Source: Beverwykella pulmonaria
Taxonomy: Eukaryota > Ascomycota > Dothideomycetes > Pleosporales > Melanommataceae
Length of the DNA stretch: 64,000 bases
Assembly: GCA_001599595.1 (NCBI GenBank)
Contig: BCHH01000002.1
Span: 159,205 to 223,204, forward strand
Direction of reading: 5' to 3'
Positions 34,254 to 45,145 of this stretch are shown here, one piece after another; position 1 is the first letter of the stretch, and each line of letters begins with the position of its first letter. The notes below the pieces were generated by a model. It was not told where the DNA came from. It was given only the letters and a program-made list of their open reading frames with translations, and did not search any database. Both the position numbers and the translations under genes were made by a program.

Positions 34254-34358
34254 TGTAAGCAGGGTGAGGGTACAAAGATGTGTATTATGTGTGTATGATG
34301 TATGTAATGTAGAGCTGATATATATGTACAGGACTTGATTAGGTGTCCTAGGCTTATA
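34254..34358 (+). repeat. TGTAAGC-family short LTR-like repeat, copy D
   Basis: A 105 bp, internally deleted copy starting 13 bp after the REI1-like stop codon. Ends TGTAAGC and GCTTATA. Flanks TTATG and TTGTG match at four of five bases, consistent with a decayed 5-bp target duplication. It may serve as part of the gene's 3' UTR. Confidence 0.7.
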
Positions 34359-34599
34359 TTGTGTAGGTTATAAATTGCATACATACATTCCATCGCCATT
34401 TAATCTGTTACTATTCCTGAATACATGTACGATGATGATGATTTCAATTGGAAAATCAACATAATGTCTTTGTCGCCAAAATCTTCAACACGGGTGAATA
34501 CCATTAGCCCCGCGGATAACTGATCTCAAACGTCGTTCATATATCCGAGCAAAAGATAGATCTCCCCCAGATTTTCAGAGCTCAAATCCATTCCTGAGT

Positions 34600-34790
34600 C
34601 TGCTGCGTACTCGATTGAATTTTCCAATTTACGGCCTATCCCTGCTTTCGGTCCAGGCACAGTAATTTTCCATCCGATGAAATAGAATCTCTGCAATTGC
34701 CTCGAGGACAAAAGACTTGCCCGACAACTAGCCTCCAAAGATTACTAGTTGAGGCAATTGAAGGAGCCCAGACCTGTGCCATAGAGCAGA
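34600..34790 (-). pseudogene. dynamin-like GTPase relic, G1 segment
   Basis: The minus strand reads LPQLVIFGG, a TAG stop, then LSGKSFVLEAIAEILF, an unmistakable dynamin P-loop (GGQSSGKSSVLEAI in intact relatives) with the Gln codon turned into a stop (CAG to TAG). MENYCAW follows where a PR..G.CTRF-type segment is expected. It continues the relic at 32575-32775 in gene order. Confidence 0.55.
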
Positions 34791-35204
34791 ATGTTGCTTT
34801 GCAAGGATGCTTGTGTGGGTGGATGAAAATGGTGAGATACGAGACATAGATCGCAAAAAGCTCTTCTCTTTTCTGTTCTAGCTTTGAAAATGATATTTAT
34901 CTATAAGTTCTTCCTCAATGGCTTCTATGGCGAGCTGAAAAAGGAAATCTCATTCAGGGATGATATTCTCTGTCTGTTGTCTGGTTCTGGTGGAGGAGAG
35001 GAGGTACATCTTTCGGGAAAGAAGGGCGAAGATCGCATACATTGTCCTTTTCTAGAGAATGATGTTGAAAGTGTGATAAAGGAGCTACAGAGGGAGGGCA
35101 TCGATGAATATTTAGTTCAGTGCGCATTTTCCCTAGCCTGCTCACGAAGAGGGTACCCATTTGCAACTGTACAATCGCCATATGATTGATGAAATTTACT
35201 GTAT
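34791..35204. other. intergenic, one unsupported ORF
   Basis: A plus-strand frame at 34884-35189 (101 codons) has no recognisable motif and overlaps the 3' flank of the dioxygenase gene. Not called. Confidence 0.3.
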
Positions 35205-36355
35205 TTATCGTGGCTCATCCCACAAACTCGCCAACAACTTCTTTTTCCCCGTCCATGGCTCCCTCGCATGCTGCACTGCCAAATTATCCAATAAAAGCAC
35301 ATCCCCTTTCTTCCACGTTACCAACGCTCTCGTCTCGCTATTCACCGTTCATTAGCCCTTTCCCAGTTAGCCTCCTACATTGGAAACACTAACCTTATAA
35401 TCTCCACCGCGGATTCAAAATACTTTGTCGGAATGAGACCCCCATCGCCGTAAAACGCAGGCGGTTGGTATTTCCCCTCCTTATTCACATGCGGCGGCTC
35501 CAACGTCCCCACGTCAATTGCGTTTAGGAATCTCGAAATGGCATTGTTGAAGAAGGTTGGTTCGCCTGTGATTGAATGTTTCCGCACAGCTGGTAACTTT
35601 TGCAAGATCCTCAGATCCCCTAATTCGTTTTCCGGAGACTGGTTCTCCCACGCCCACTCCGCAGTTGGCAATCTCCTAATCTCCTTCTCAATCTTTGCTC
35701 GCGTAGTCTCGGTATCATCAGTATCGAGGACGTGCTGTCCATACGCTTGCAATACTGAGTTCCCGGGCGAGGAGGTCTGCGTTCGCGACATGTTGGGAAA
35801 GAAGAGTTGGTACTTCACTCCCTTTTCTTCAATATTTTTTATAAACTCTGGATGTTTAGCTTTCAAGTGGTGGTATAGCACGATCGAGTTATTAATCGGC
35901 GTCTCGCCCCCCGATTCCGGCGCAGAAATACAAAAGAAAAGCACGTAAGCCGGGTAGTGCGGACTCAGACCAAACTCATTATGCGGATACACAGGCTGTG
36001 TATTCGGACCTTCGTTTGCAGTGGCGACATTCTTGGCGAGCACTGTTCTACGGACAGGATTCCCAATGTCCTCGTGCGGTGTCCAGTTGAACGCGTGTGC
36101 GAAGGAGGAGAATTCAGATGCGGAGGTCAGGTTCAAATTTTGGAAGTATATTGCCCCATGTGCAGTGAGGAGCTCACGGATTGTTCCCGAGGAGGAAAGA
36201 TGCTGGATTGAGGATATGAGGGTACTGAGGGGTGTTGAAGCGTCAGATGGCGAGAGGGAGAGTGGGAAGGTGGTGTTTGGTGGGTAGGGAGATGGGAAGT
36301 CAACGGAGGGAGCATATGGTGTGGTCTGGAATCCGGATTGGGGGATGGAACCCAT
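35205..36355 (-). CDS. TauD/TfdA-family 2-oxoglutarate-dependent dioxygenase (364 aa)
   Basis: Exons 35394-36355 and 35205-35337; the 56-nt intron (GTTAGT...ATAG) keeps phase. The enzyme couples oxidation of a substrate to decarboxylation of 2-oxoglutarate at a non-haem Fe(II). The first metal pair is His and Glu in YPHNEFGLSPHYP (near residue 125), a fungal variant of the HxD motif. FFCISAPESGGETPI follows. The distal His is in NLAVQHAREPWTGKKKLLAS in exon 2, with the 2-oxoglutarate-binding Arg just after it. The ATG at 36355 was chosen because upstream in-frame codons lack ATG. It is divergent from the UNC93-like transporter (about 500 bp apart), which may share its regulation. The substrate is unknown. 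Confidence 0.87.
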
Positions 36356-36862
36356 GGTGGCTAAAATTGACTGGGGATATTGAATGTAATTTTGACGGAA
36401 CAGGAACTTGGTTCGAGACACAAACGCCTTTAAACTTGTGGCTAGACTCTAGAACATGATTCATAGTTACGAGAACTATCGCTTGCAGGCAGCAGATGTA
36501 ACAATATAATCCCTGCGAGCACGTTTTCCGAACTAGATCTCTAAGCGTGCAGTCCGTCTGAATCAGTTTCCAGCATTGGAGGATATTCGGTAGTGGTGTC
36601 GTGCTGAGATGTACGCATTGGATGTCGCTTGCGACACGATGTCCTCATCTTGCCCAGCATAACGCCATTCCAGCCAAACCAACCCGAGACAACAGTCGCC
36701 GGTCCATCCAATCTAAGTGCAGATCCGTATCGAGAGGTCAACCCTGCCCTCGGAAGATGCTCGGAATGGGGATTTTTTTTCAGCCGAGTCTTGTTTATGA
36801 AGACAGACATTTCCGTGAATTCTGGTGGACCGCATCAGTTCGTAATTGTTTATATCTTTGAA

Positions 36863-38460
36863 ATGTCGACCAAGGCCTTGGAGCCAGAAGTTGAATTAGC
36901 GCAGGATGCATCACCGAAGCGAGTGTCGAGGTTCACGAGATGGTACCGCAGTCCCCTGTTCAATGCCATCGTCGTCGGCCTGATTTCCTTCACGCAACCC
37001 GGCATCTGGAATGCATTGAACAGTATGCAAGCTCCCTCATTTCCAATTTCCCAATCGTCTTCCACGATTTAGCGTAGCAATCCTCACGATCAAAATCTGA
37101 TGACTCTCTAGATACCGGCGCTGGCGGCCAACAAGAGCCCTACCTAGTAAATGGTGCCAACTCCCTCACCTTCGGCATCATGGTCTTCGGCTGTTCTGCT
37201 TTCTCCATCCTTGCGAACAAATTCGGCTTGAAAAAAGTTCTCATTTTCGGCACCCTAGGCTATGCCCCGTACTCCGCCTCTTTATACGTCAACAACCGCT
37301 ACGGCACTGAATGGTTCGTCCTATTTGGCGGGGCCACCTGCGGACTCGCTGCCTCGGCGTTGTGGGCTGCTGAAGGTGCAATTGCGCTTGGGTACGCGGA
37401 TGTGCATAATCGTGGCAAGTTCACAGGGATATGGCTCGGGCTCCGGGAACTTGGCCAACTCATTGGGTCCTCGATCCAACTCTCCCTCAACGTGAAAAGC
37501 GGGCAGAGAGGAAAGGTAGGATACAAAACATACCTTATTCTCATCGGCCTCCAATGCCTCGGCCTTCCCCTCGCCCTCCTCATCTCCCCACCACACAAAG
37601 TCATTCACCCTAGTGGCCGCATCGTAGAGGACCCAACGAAGAATAAAGCCGTCATGAAAGAATTCCACAAATGGTTCAAGCTACTCAAAGACAAACGATT
37701 TTACTTGCTCATCCCCGTCCTAGTCGGTTTCAACTGGAACGGCACATACCAAGGCATCTATCTCACCAAATACTTCTCCGTGCGGGCTCGCACGCTAGGA
37801 GCACTGACGTCGGGCATTGCGGCCACGGCAGCGAATGTCTTCTGGGGCTGGTTCTATGATTTGAAGTACTTTCGAAGACCAACACTGGCGAAGGTTACAT
37901 GGAGCTTCTTCTCGGTCATTATGCTGGTATTGTTTGCGTGGCAGACGGCAAACGAGAAAAAGTACGAGGAGGCGAAGCCGAAGGTTACCCTGGATTGGGC
38001 GAATGAAGGGTTTGGAAGCGGATTCGCAGTCAATGTGCTATTTCGGTGAGTGTAATTTTTCTAATCCCTCCCGAATTGTATTCGAAAGGAAAGCGCACTA
38101 ATGGGTTTTAGCTTCATGAACGAATCGCACTACATGTTTGTGTACTGGATCCTGGGCGCTTTCTTCGACGACCTCGAGACACTCACTCTCGCCGTTGGTC
38201 TGATGCGGTCGTTCGAATCAGTCGGGTCGTGTTTAGCGTTCGGTATTGGAGCGGTAAAGGTCAAGCCTATGGTTAATTTGGTTGTGGCCTTTGTGATGTT
38301 CTCCATCACGATTCCTTCTACGTTATGGGCGACATTCTTAGTGCCGGAGAGACCAGTGGATGGTCGGAAGGAAGACCACGATAGTGAGTCGACGTATGAT
38401 ACAGCAAAGGCAGCAAATCCGGTTCTGATCCTGGCAGCAGCGGATCCAGTGAGCGTGTAA
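36863..38460 (+). CDS. UNC93-like MFS membrane protein (480 aa)
   Basis: Exons 36863-37022, 37112-38045 and 38112-38460 keep phase. The diagnostic loop TQPGIWNALNNTGAGGQQEP spans the first intron and matches the fungal UNC93/DUF895 family. About eleven or twelve helices are expected, including MVFGCSAFSILANKFGLKKV, GFNWNGTYQGIYLTKYFSV and the late MRSFESVGSCLAFGIGAVKV. Family members are membrane proteins of poorly known function, probably transporters or transporter regulators. The C-terminal tail is short and acidic. It shares an upstream region with the TauD-like dioxygenase, and converges on the SMI1/KNR4 gene with 122 bp between stop codons. Confidence 0.87.
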
Positions 38461-38582
38461 ATAAGGTTGGTTATATAGATAGCGGTGACTTTTGTGAGAA
38501 GCAGGTAGTTTTACGACATCATTTTTGGACCCTCTATAGCCTTGGTGATGCTTCTCAAGAGGATCAGTGGGTTTGCCACATG

Positions 38583-39998
38583 CTACGCTGAATCCCTGAC
38601 CTTATCCTTCAAGAATCCTTCAAAGCTCTCCCAGCCCACCATCACGGTGCCCTGCCACTCGACTACACACCAGTCGCATGCATCTAACCTTTCCACCGAG
38701 CCACAAAAGTCCCTGGCATTACTCCTAATCTCCTTCTTCAACTCGTCAGACGAATCGTCGCTTCTAAGAAGGGCAAGGTACGCATCTCGAGCCTTCGCTA
38801 CAGTGGCAGGCGGTATGAGCCACAGAAGCGCGGTGTCTTCAATCCCGATATGTAGCGCACGGCCCACTTTCGGCCAAGCCTCCCAGGCAGAAGTAGAGAT
38901 GAAACAGTGGATCTGTGCTTCGAGTAGATCGAGCTGCATGTCCGCCATGTAGCTTTCCTCCCCTTTGTCATCGATCCACTTCACTTCTTCAGCGGGGAAG
39001 AGCGGCGGATCAAAACATACCCCATTCCAGGAAGGACCAAGCCCATTGCTTAGCTTGAGGAACGCTTTGTATTCTTCCGGGAGCTGGGTTTGCAGACGAG
39101 CTTCGAGGGCGGCGATCGAGTCATCCGATGCGGGATCTCGGAGTAGAGACGGAATCTCATCGGTTTCTTCTTCGAGCTTGCCATTTTCCAGGAGTTCCAG
39201 TTTGGCGTCAGGGTGGCGACGCGTGTTCGTCGATATAGCCGTTATGATTTCCTCCAAGTCGCCTCCAACCTCAGACAGCTGCCTGCCCTCTTCAAATCGC
39301 TGTTTGAATGTGTCTTCGGCCATTCTTCCCAGCTCCACGAGTTCTGCCTCATCGATGCTTGCGGCCTGGAATATACCGCCCGCCTTCACGAGTTCCCAGA
39401 CACGCTTTGACTGAGCCAGGGTGTAGACGACGTTACCACTGCTCGCACTCCCACTGCTACCCATCTCTTTTACCACTCTTTGTAGAATCTCGTCTAGACT
39501 CGGAATCCCCTCTTTCTCGTCTTTGCACTCATATTGGATCTTCAGTCTCAAATCAAGCGCCTTCACCAAGCCACCTATCGCCCAAATAGCACGCCCATTC
39601 TCCACCGTCGGCCTTTTAGGATCATCAAGCTGCTGCAACGTCCTCTTCAATTTCTCACCATCAGTTCCAGTTCCATTCACTCCATTTACTTTATCGTCTC
39701 GGAACCACCAATTATCGCTCCATTCCTTGGCCAATTCTTCTATATCTTCGTCTGTACCTGCATTCTCTCTCTCACCCTCAGGCCATGTGCCATTTGCTTT
39801 CCAGCAAAGCCATAATGGCTTGAGGGTCACGGAGGTCTGGTGATGGAGGGGATGATATTTGTTCAAGAGAGTGATCAAACGTCGCGCAATGTCGACCTGG
39901 GAGTGGATTGCAAATTCGTAGGCGACATATCCAAGGGTAGAGGACACCTCGGGGAGTTTGGCAGAAAGGATCGAGGGAGGATCGAAAGCAGGGGCCAT
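38583..39998 (-). CDS. SMI1/KNR4-domain protein (471 aa)
   Basis: Single exon from ATG 39998. The C-terminal third has the SMI1/KNR4 (SUKH-type) pattern: SIAALEARLQTQLPEEYKAF, LKLSNGLGPSWNGVCFDPPL and WIDDKGEES. The N-terminal part is helical, with a TPR-like or armadillo-like feel (AIWAIGGLVKALDLRLKI) but no firm domain. In fungi such proteins are linked to cell-wall synthesis control and cytoplasmic scaffolding; the role here is inferred from the family. The ORF is complete with no sign of decay. Confidence 0.85.
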   Translation of the reverse strand: MAPAFDPPSILSAKLPEVSSTLGYVAYEFAIHSQVDIARRLITLLNKYHPLHHQTSVTLKPLWLCWKANGTWPEGERENAGTDEDIEELAKEWSDNWWFRDDKVNGVNGTGTDGEKLKRTLQQLDDPKRPTVENGRAIWAIGGLVKALDLRLKIQYECKDEKEGIPSLDEILQRVVKEMGSSGSASSGNVVYTLAQSKRVWELVKAGGIFQAASIDEAELVELGRMAEDTFKQRFEEGRQLSEVGGDLEEIITAISTNTRRHPDAKLELLENGKLEEETDEIPSLLRDPASDDSIAALEARLQTQLPEEYKAFLKLSNGLGPSWNGVCFDPPLFPAEEVKWIDDKGEESYMADMQLDLLEAQIHCFISTSAWEAWPKVGRALHIGIEDTALLWLIPPATVAKARDAYLALLRSDDSSDELKKEIRSNARDFCGSVERLDACDWCVVEWQGTVMVGWESFEGFLKDKVRDSA

Positions 39999-40741
39999 GA
40001 TGCGGGGTAAGTCGGCGTGCTCAATGTTCGTGATTGATTGCAGGTGACGAGATTCGAGGAATTTTGGCGTCAGATAGAAAAGAGTTTGAGAAGTGTTTTT
40101 GAGGCGGGGATGGGTGGTGGATGGTCGGATGATTTAAATGTCAGGCCATGTTGATGGGTTTGCTCGTTGGCTAACAGCCTGTCCTCTACTTTAGGGTATG
40201 CGAGATATTGTCGTCCGCCCTCAAGATTACAGTTCTCGCCATCAACCGACGTGAAGTCTATTCCTGCGAGGACTCGATGGACATTGGCTAAGAGGGTGAA
40301 GGTTGCTTAGGCTATGATGGATCTGCATGGTGGGGTCTATGCGGGGTTCAGAGAACATGTTGGAGCCGCTTGTTGATCGTGATTGAAAGCGAATCCTTGA
40401 GAATCGAGTTGTCGTGGTTAGGCTGGAATGTTGTTCTGGTATATCCTTGTAGGTTAATATAGGGCGAACGAACGAACGAACGGAAGCAGCGGAGCATGCT
40501 GTTCCTGGCACCTCCCGCTACTTTGCTTATAATCGGATTCACTCCGTTCCAGGAACTCTACCTATTTCCCGCGAGACAAGGTTATTGATGGTGGAGAGAT
40601 TTGGCTGCTGTGTGAACGCTGGGTTATGATAGATCTGTGCCTCGCTCCACATGTCCCAAGATTTCAAAGATATAACCATCAGCGAACACAAATGCCACTA
40701 CCTTTTCCTACTCCCAACTAGACAAAGCACTTTCGGAACAT
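39999..40741. other. intergenic, no gene seen
   Basis: Lies between two minus-strand genes and contains a short (AACG)4-like microsatellite near 40466-40482. No gene supported. Confidence 0.4.
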
Positions 40742-42298
40742 TCATGATTCATTGGTCATATCCCCAATCATATCCAACCCCTTCCCACCACCCAACAACT
40801 TCTTGTTCGTCGCCTGAATCAAGATCCTCCGATAACTCGTGAGCGCCGGCGTCCCATCATCTGTAACCTCGACTATCAAATGCAGCAATTGTCCCTTCTC
40901 CACCGGCTGCTTACTCATAAGATCCACTGCACACTTCTCCGGCGGCGGGAGCGTGACTACAACCTTCCTACCCTCCTCGTCGAGCTTCTTGATCCCAAGT
41001 TCGGCGACTTCGGCCTCGACCCACCATTGCGTTGCCGTCGGGTCGCGGTAGTGGTACCATTTGAACGTGAGCCTGTCGTGTGGATCGGGGTCGTACGTTT
41101 TGCTCGCATCGAGGGTGACTGTGCTTCCGGCTTCCGCTTCGATTCTGACGGGCTGGGTACCGGTGGCGTCGTTGATGCAGATGACGGGGTGGTGGTTCGC
41201 TTTGGATAGGTGGTCGTTCAGGGTCCATTGTATCCTGGCCGCGAAGTCGTTCTGGAACGCGTCTCGCCATCTCCAGATGGTCGCATGGTTTGATGTGTAC
41301 GTTCTCCCATCGAGGCCCTTGACCCTGTCGACGGCGTCGCTGTAGTGGTTGCTGTTAAGCCCACTTGCGCTAACGTCTGTCCGCACGTATCGCCCGCCCC
41401 AAGAGCCGTACTCGGGGAATTCAGAGATGCCCAGTCCGTTCTGGATCAAGTACAGAAACGTGGGTGTATCCCCTTCCGGAATGAACATATAGTCCGGATA
41501 CGCGCTCCCAAGCGGGCCAATCTGTATGTTCTCCCTGATCCACTGCTTCTCCATCTTTGTAAAGTCTGGCCCACCCTGGTCAAAGCCATAGTATTTATCG
41601 CCAGAGATGCCGGTCCACGCCGCGAGCCCGTACTGGTTCCAGCCGTGCACCGAGGCAATGTAGAAGATGTCGGGAAAGTTGTTACGGATCCACGCGCCTG
41701 TGTCGTCTTGGTCGGAGATGGCATACACTCGTAGACGCGACATCAGACGGGCAGAGTCTTCGGGGGAAAACTCGTGGTCGATCTTGAGGAGGACCTGGGC
41801 GAGCACGTTGGTGCCGCCCCAGCAGAGGACCCACAGGGGCTGGCTAGAGGGCGCGGTGACGCGCTCGTAGAGGAGCTCGGCGCCGGGGGAGATGGGGATA
41901 TCGTCGCCAACAGCAGTCATGCCGTACGTCTAGACATGTCAGTATGGGAAGACACAAATTGCCCAGGGCTTGCGTCTGAGCACGATGAGACCCACCTCAG
42001 CACCCTTCCGTATCAGTCCCTTTAGATTCTCAGCAGCGGGATACGGCCAGTCCGGATGCACATGCTTGTTCAAGTTCTCCACAGCTCCCGCATACGCATC
42101 GATGATTTTCTCCATGTCTTGCGGACATACTTTGTTCTTCATCCAAGTGCTCGTACACGCCACTAGCCCCTCTGTCTCAAATTGGTTCGCATAGAGGAGG
42201 TATCGGCACAGGGACTCGGCATCGTCGGGCTCATTGGAGATATCAGAGAGGATGAAAACGCGGGGTTTGGTTCGGAAGGACTGGAGTTTGGAGGTCAT
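40742..42298 (-). CDS. DUF1593 / nucleoside-hydrolase-like protein with C-terminal Ig-like domain (496 aa)
   Basis: Exons 41996-42298 and 40742-41929; the 66-nt intron keeps phase 0. The N-terminal KPRVFILSDISNEPDDAESL resembles the calcium-binding strand of nucleoside hydrolases and defines DUF1593. WVLCWGGTNVLAQVL, VYAISDQDDTGAWIRNNFPD and SWGGRYVRTDVSASG are further family blocks. The C-terminal 100 residues form a beta-rich Ig-like module with GSTVTLDASKTYDPDPHDRL. No signal peptide is visible. Some bacterial and fungal members are annotated as cellulose-binding, but the activity is unproven. It is divergent from the coiled-coil gene at 43026. Confidence 0.87.
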
Positions 42299-43025
42299 AG
42301 CTAAGGATGGGGGAGGTATTTGGGGTGCGGACTTTGAGGGATGCAAGGGAGGACGCCGATTGAACGCGCAGCGGGTGATAGGATGGAGAGCATGGTGATG
42401 AAAGGCGCTTTGAGAAAGGGTGGTTACTCCAGTGTCGCGCAATCAGGGCCGAGGATTACCCACAAGCAGCGAGGGACGGGTGGCTGAAAACGGCCCCGCT
42501 TCCATGCCTGCCGTTGGGGGTTTCGGTTGTTCTTGCCCCAAGAAACTATCTCCACTCTGCTCAGAACTCAACGCAATTCGAATGTCAATCAAGCTTTGGT
42601 GCATAGTAGAAGTGGTGCTTTACTCGGCATCCTCAATCTCCTGCACTGCCAATCCGTGTGGCTAGGCCCAAGAACCCCACACGCGCAACCATTCTTGGCT
42701 AACATGCCTGAACATCCCGTCCACGATAAACACCAAACATCCCAAACTAGACGTCGTGAGGTTGCCCGGTTTCCGCAACAGCCATACAAAAAATGAGGCT
42801 GATTCAGGAATACGAGCTGAGCCGGTATCAGAAAGACGTGTGCCAGGCACAATCCTCCTCCGCCACGAGCAGGCTCCCACTATAAGGCTACATCTTAGGT
42901 ACTTCGAGAGATATAAGGTGCTCTGACACCACACCGCCCATCATCTACTCACTTTCTCTGTCCTTCCATTTCCCCTCCTGTCAGTGAAGTCAGTTCTCCC
43001 TTTAAATACCGTCCCAACCAAGACC
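42299..43025. other. divergent promoter region
   Basis: About 730 bp between two divergent starts. The last 100 bp is CT-rich, as in fungal promoters. No other signal is assigned. Confidence 0.4.
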
Positions 43026-44156
43026 ATGGCATCCTCCATCCGCGAACAAATCCAGGTCGCCTCAGCCCGCAACACGACCCTTCTCGCCGGCCTTCACGAA
43101 ACGTACTCCGCGCCCTCCCAACTCGCCCAACAGCAATCCTACATCGCCGACCTCTCCAATCAAATCAGACAAACCTCCACCTATGTCTCCAAACTCAAGG
43201 CAGCCGTCGCATCCGAGTTAAAAGACCACAAGAAATACTCCGAGTCCACGTTTCGGCGCTTCGCCCACAAAGCTTCGGGGAGGAAGGGCAAATTCGAAGA
43301 GAAGGCGGCAAAAGAGGAGAGGGAGTACTTCGACGCCATCCAAGAGCAGAAGACCGGCGAAGACCAACTGGCTTACCTACAGCACCTTCTCTCCTCTGCG
43401 GAAGCGGAGAAACAGAAATTCGAAGTCGAGGCGCAGCGGCACGCCCAGCTCCAGTCCGAACTCGACACCCTCTACGACTCCATATTCGCCGGCCCCACCC
43501 CTGGTTTCCCAGACGAAGACGAGAAAGAGCGCGCGTGTATATCAGCCTCACAAGCCGTCCATAACCTCTCACAAAGGCTCGAAAAGGAGCGCCACACGCT
43601 CTTCCTGCTCGGCCAAATCTCCACAAAACTCACGGAAGCAGCCCACCACCTCGACTCGGCGCACTCAGCATCGCAGATGGACATGTTCGGTGGTGGCACC
43701 CTCTCCTCCATGCAGAAAAGAAACTACCTCGAGCGCGCCGAGTCTTGCATATCCTCCGTCCGGATGCTGCAGGCCCAACTCCACCAACTCTCGCCTTCCG
43801 TCTCCGATTTCGGCCCCATGGATATAGCATCCGGGAGTATATGGGGCGACGTCGTCTTCGACAACATCTTCTCGGACATGGACATGCACGACAAGATCAA
43901 GAAGAGCGAGATGCAGGTCGAGCGCGCGAGACAGAGAGTCGGGAGTGCGGTCAAAGAGGCGGAGAGGAGAGAGAGGGAGGGGACGAGAGAGGTCAATGAG
44001 GCGAGTGCGTGGTTGCAGGAGAAGAGGCGGGAGTTACAGAGGGCGAGGGAGGAAGCGTTTGCTAGAGTTGCAGGTGAAATGGTAGGGACGGATGGGGAGG
44101 GAAGGCCGCCACAGTATGAAGCCCCGGAGGGTGCGCCGCCAGTGTACTCAACTTGA
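43026..44156 (+). CDS. coiled-coil protein with C-terminal PPxY-type motifs (376 aa)
   Basis: Single exon. The ATG at 43026 (MASSIREQ) was used because the longer frame from 42984 begins with GTG. Long helical stretches predominate, for example LKAAVASELKDHKKYSESTF and the region of residues 95-160, with a less charged middle (IWGDVVFDNIFSDMDMHDKI). A second, highly charged helix of about 70 residues precedes the end. The C-terminus holds PPQYEAPEGAPPVYST, two PPxY-type motifs that commonly bind WW domains of Rsp5-like ubiquitin ligases. I recognise this as a conserved fungal hypothetical but cannot name a function. An adaptor or trafficking role is a guess from the motif. Confidence 0.78.
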   Translation: MASSIREQIQVASARNTTLLAGLHETYSAPSQLAQQQSYIADLSNQIRQTSTYVSKLKAAVASELKDHKKYSESTFRRFAHKASGRKGKFEEKAAKEEREYFDAIQEQKTGEDQLAYLQHLLSSAEAEKQKFEVEAQRHAQLQSELDTLYDSIFAGPTPGFPDEDEKERACISASQAVHNLSQRLEKERHTLFLLGQISTKLTEAAHHLDSAHSASQMDMFGGGTLSSMQKRNYLERAESCISSVRMLQAQLHQLSPSVSDFGPMDIASGSIWGDVVFDNIFSDMDMHDKIKKSEMQVERARQRVGSAVKEAERREREGTREVNEASAWLQEKRRELQRAREEAFARVAGEMVGTDGEGRPPQYEAPEGAPPVYST

Positions 44157-44317
44157 ACGAAGGTGGGGTATGGTATGGGGAAGAGAGTTTATATGGTGTT
44201 CGCACCGGTCTGAGATATATACCCAACGATTAGATGGACCTCACGTGACAGCCGATTCACAAATTTGAAAACATAAAATACATTACTTCCAATCCATTCG
44301 CTCTCCCCGCCCTGTGA

Positions 44318-45145
44318 TCAAATGAGAGCATCCGCCAAATAACTTTGGAAATTGCTATCCCTGAAACTGGGCGTCGCATCCCCAAAATCCGTATTCTCAA
44401 TCGCCGTCCTGGCTGCCTGCGTCATACTCTCCCAGGCGATAAGCGGCTGCTCGCCGCCCTGCGCCGTCTCCTCGATCAATTGGTGATCCAGCGGCCAATA
44501 GCTAATGTACCCGATGAGGGGCCTTGTCCCGGTTAGATTCGGAGACGTTACTTTCTGGTAATTGCCGTGAGCGGAAATGGCGATGCCGCGGATGGTGGCG
44601 GTGGTTGAGGCCGAGGAGAGCCACACGACGATGTTCTCCCAGTCGTGGCGGTGACCGAGGCCGTCGGAGGGACTGTCTTTCGGCATATACCTTTTATGTG
44701 GTTTAGCTGGGGGGCTCGGTGAAGCGGGAAAGGAGATACGTACCAGGAATACATGATGGCGTAGTACCCATTGTAGGTTGTGGCGCGCGCGTAGACTTGG
44801 CCGGTGGAGGAGGAGCAGCCGCCGTTGGAGGAGCCCGTGGGTGCGAGACCGCCACTGCGCATTATGAACATTTTCAATTGCATGAATATTGACTTGGGTA
44901 GATGCTCACCCAGTGTCGCCAGCAGCGTTGACAGCCGGGAAGGGAACGCAACCGTTGGTGACCTTGAGGTAAGGCTTGTACTTCAGATACAGGGTCCCTG
45001 CGATTCCTGAAGGGACAGTTTCAGGGAATCCGACAACGGCATCGTGGGCGATGACTGCGCGGGACGCGAGATGGAGTGGGGAAGCGGAGATGGATGTCGA
45101 GGCGATGGTGAGTCCGAGGACGAAGTTCTGGATGTTGAACAGCAT
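44318..45145 (-). CDS. NLP (NPP1 family) necrosis- and ethylene-inducing-like secreted protein (239 aa)
   Basis: Exons 44910-45145, 44744-44854 and 44318-44690; phases are continuous. A signal peptide (FVLGLTIASTSISA) is followed by an NPP1 domain. The first exon has AVVGFPETVPSG and a conserved Cys in TNGCVPFPAV; the second has the paired Cys (SSNGGCSS). The third has the hallmark heptapeptide GHRHDWE, near residue 127. NLPs are secreted proteins that bind plant sphingolipids and, in type-1 members, permeabilise dicot membranes. The two conserved cysteines point to type 1. The gene appears intact. Cytolytic activity of this copy is not shown, since many fungal NLPs with the heptapeptide are inactive. 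Confidence 0.9.

Noticed and set aside
34884..35189. A 101-codon plus-strand ORF
   Set aside because: No recognisable domain, and it converges onto the 3' end of the well-supported dioxygenase gene.
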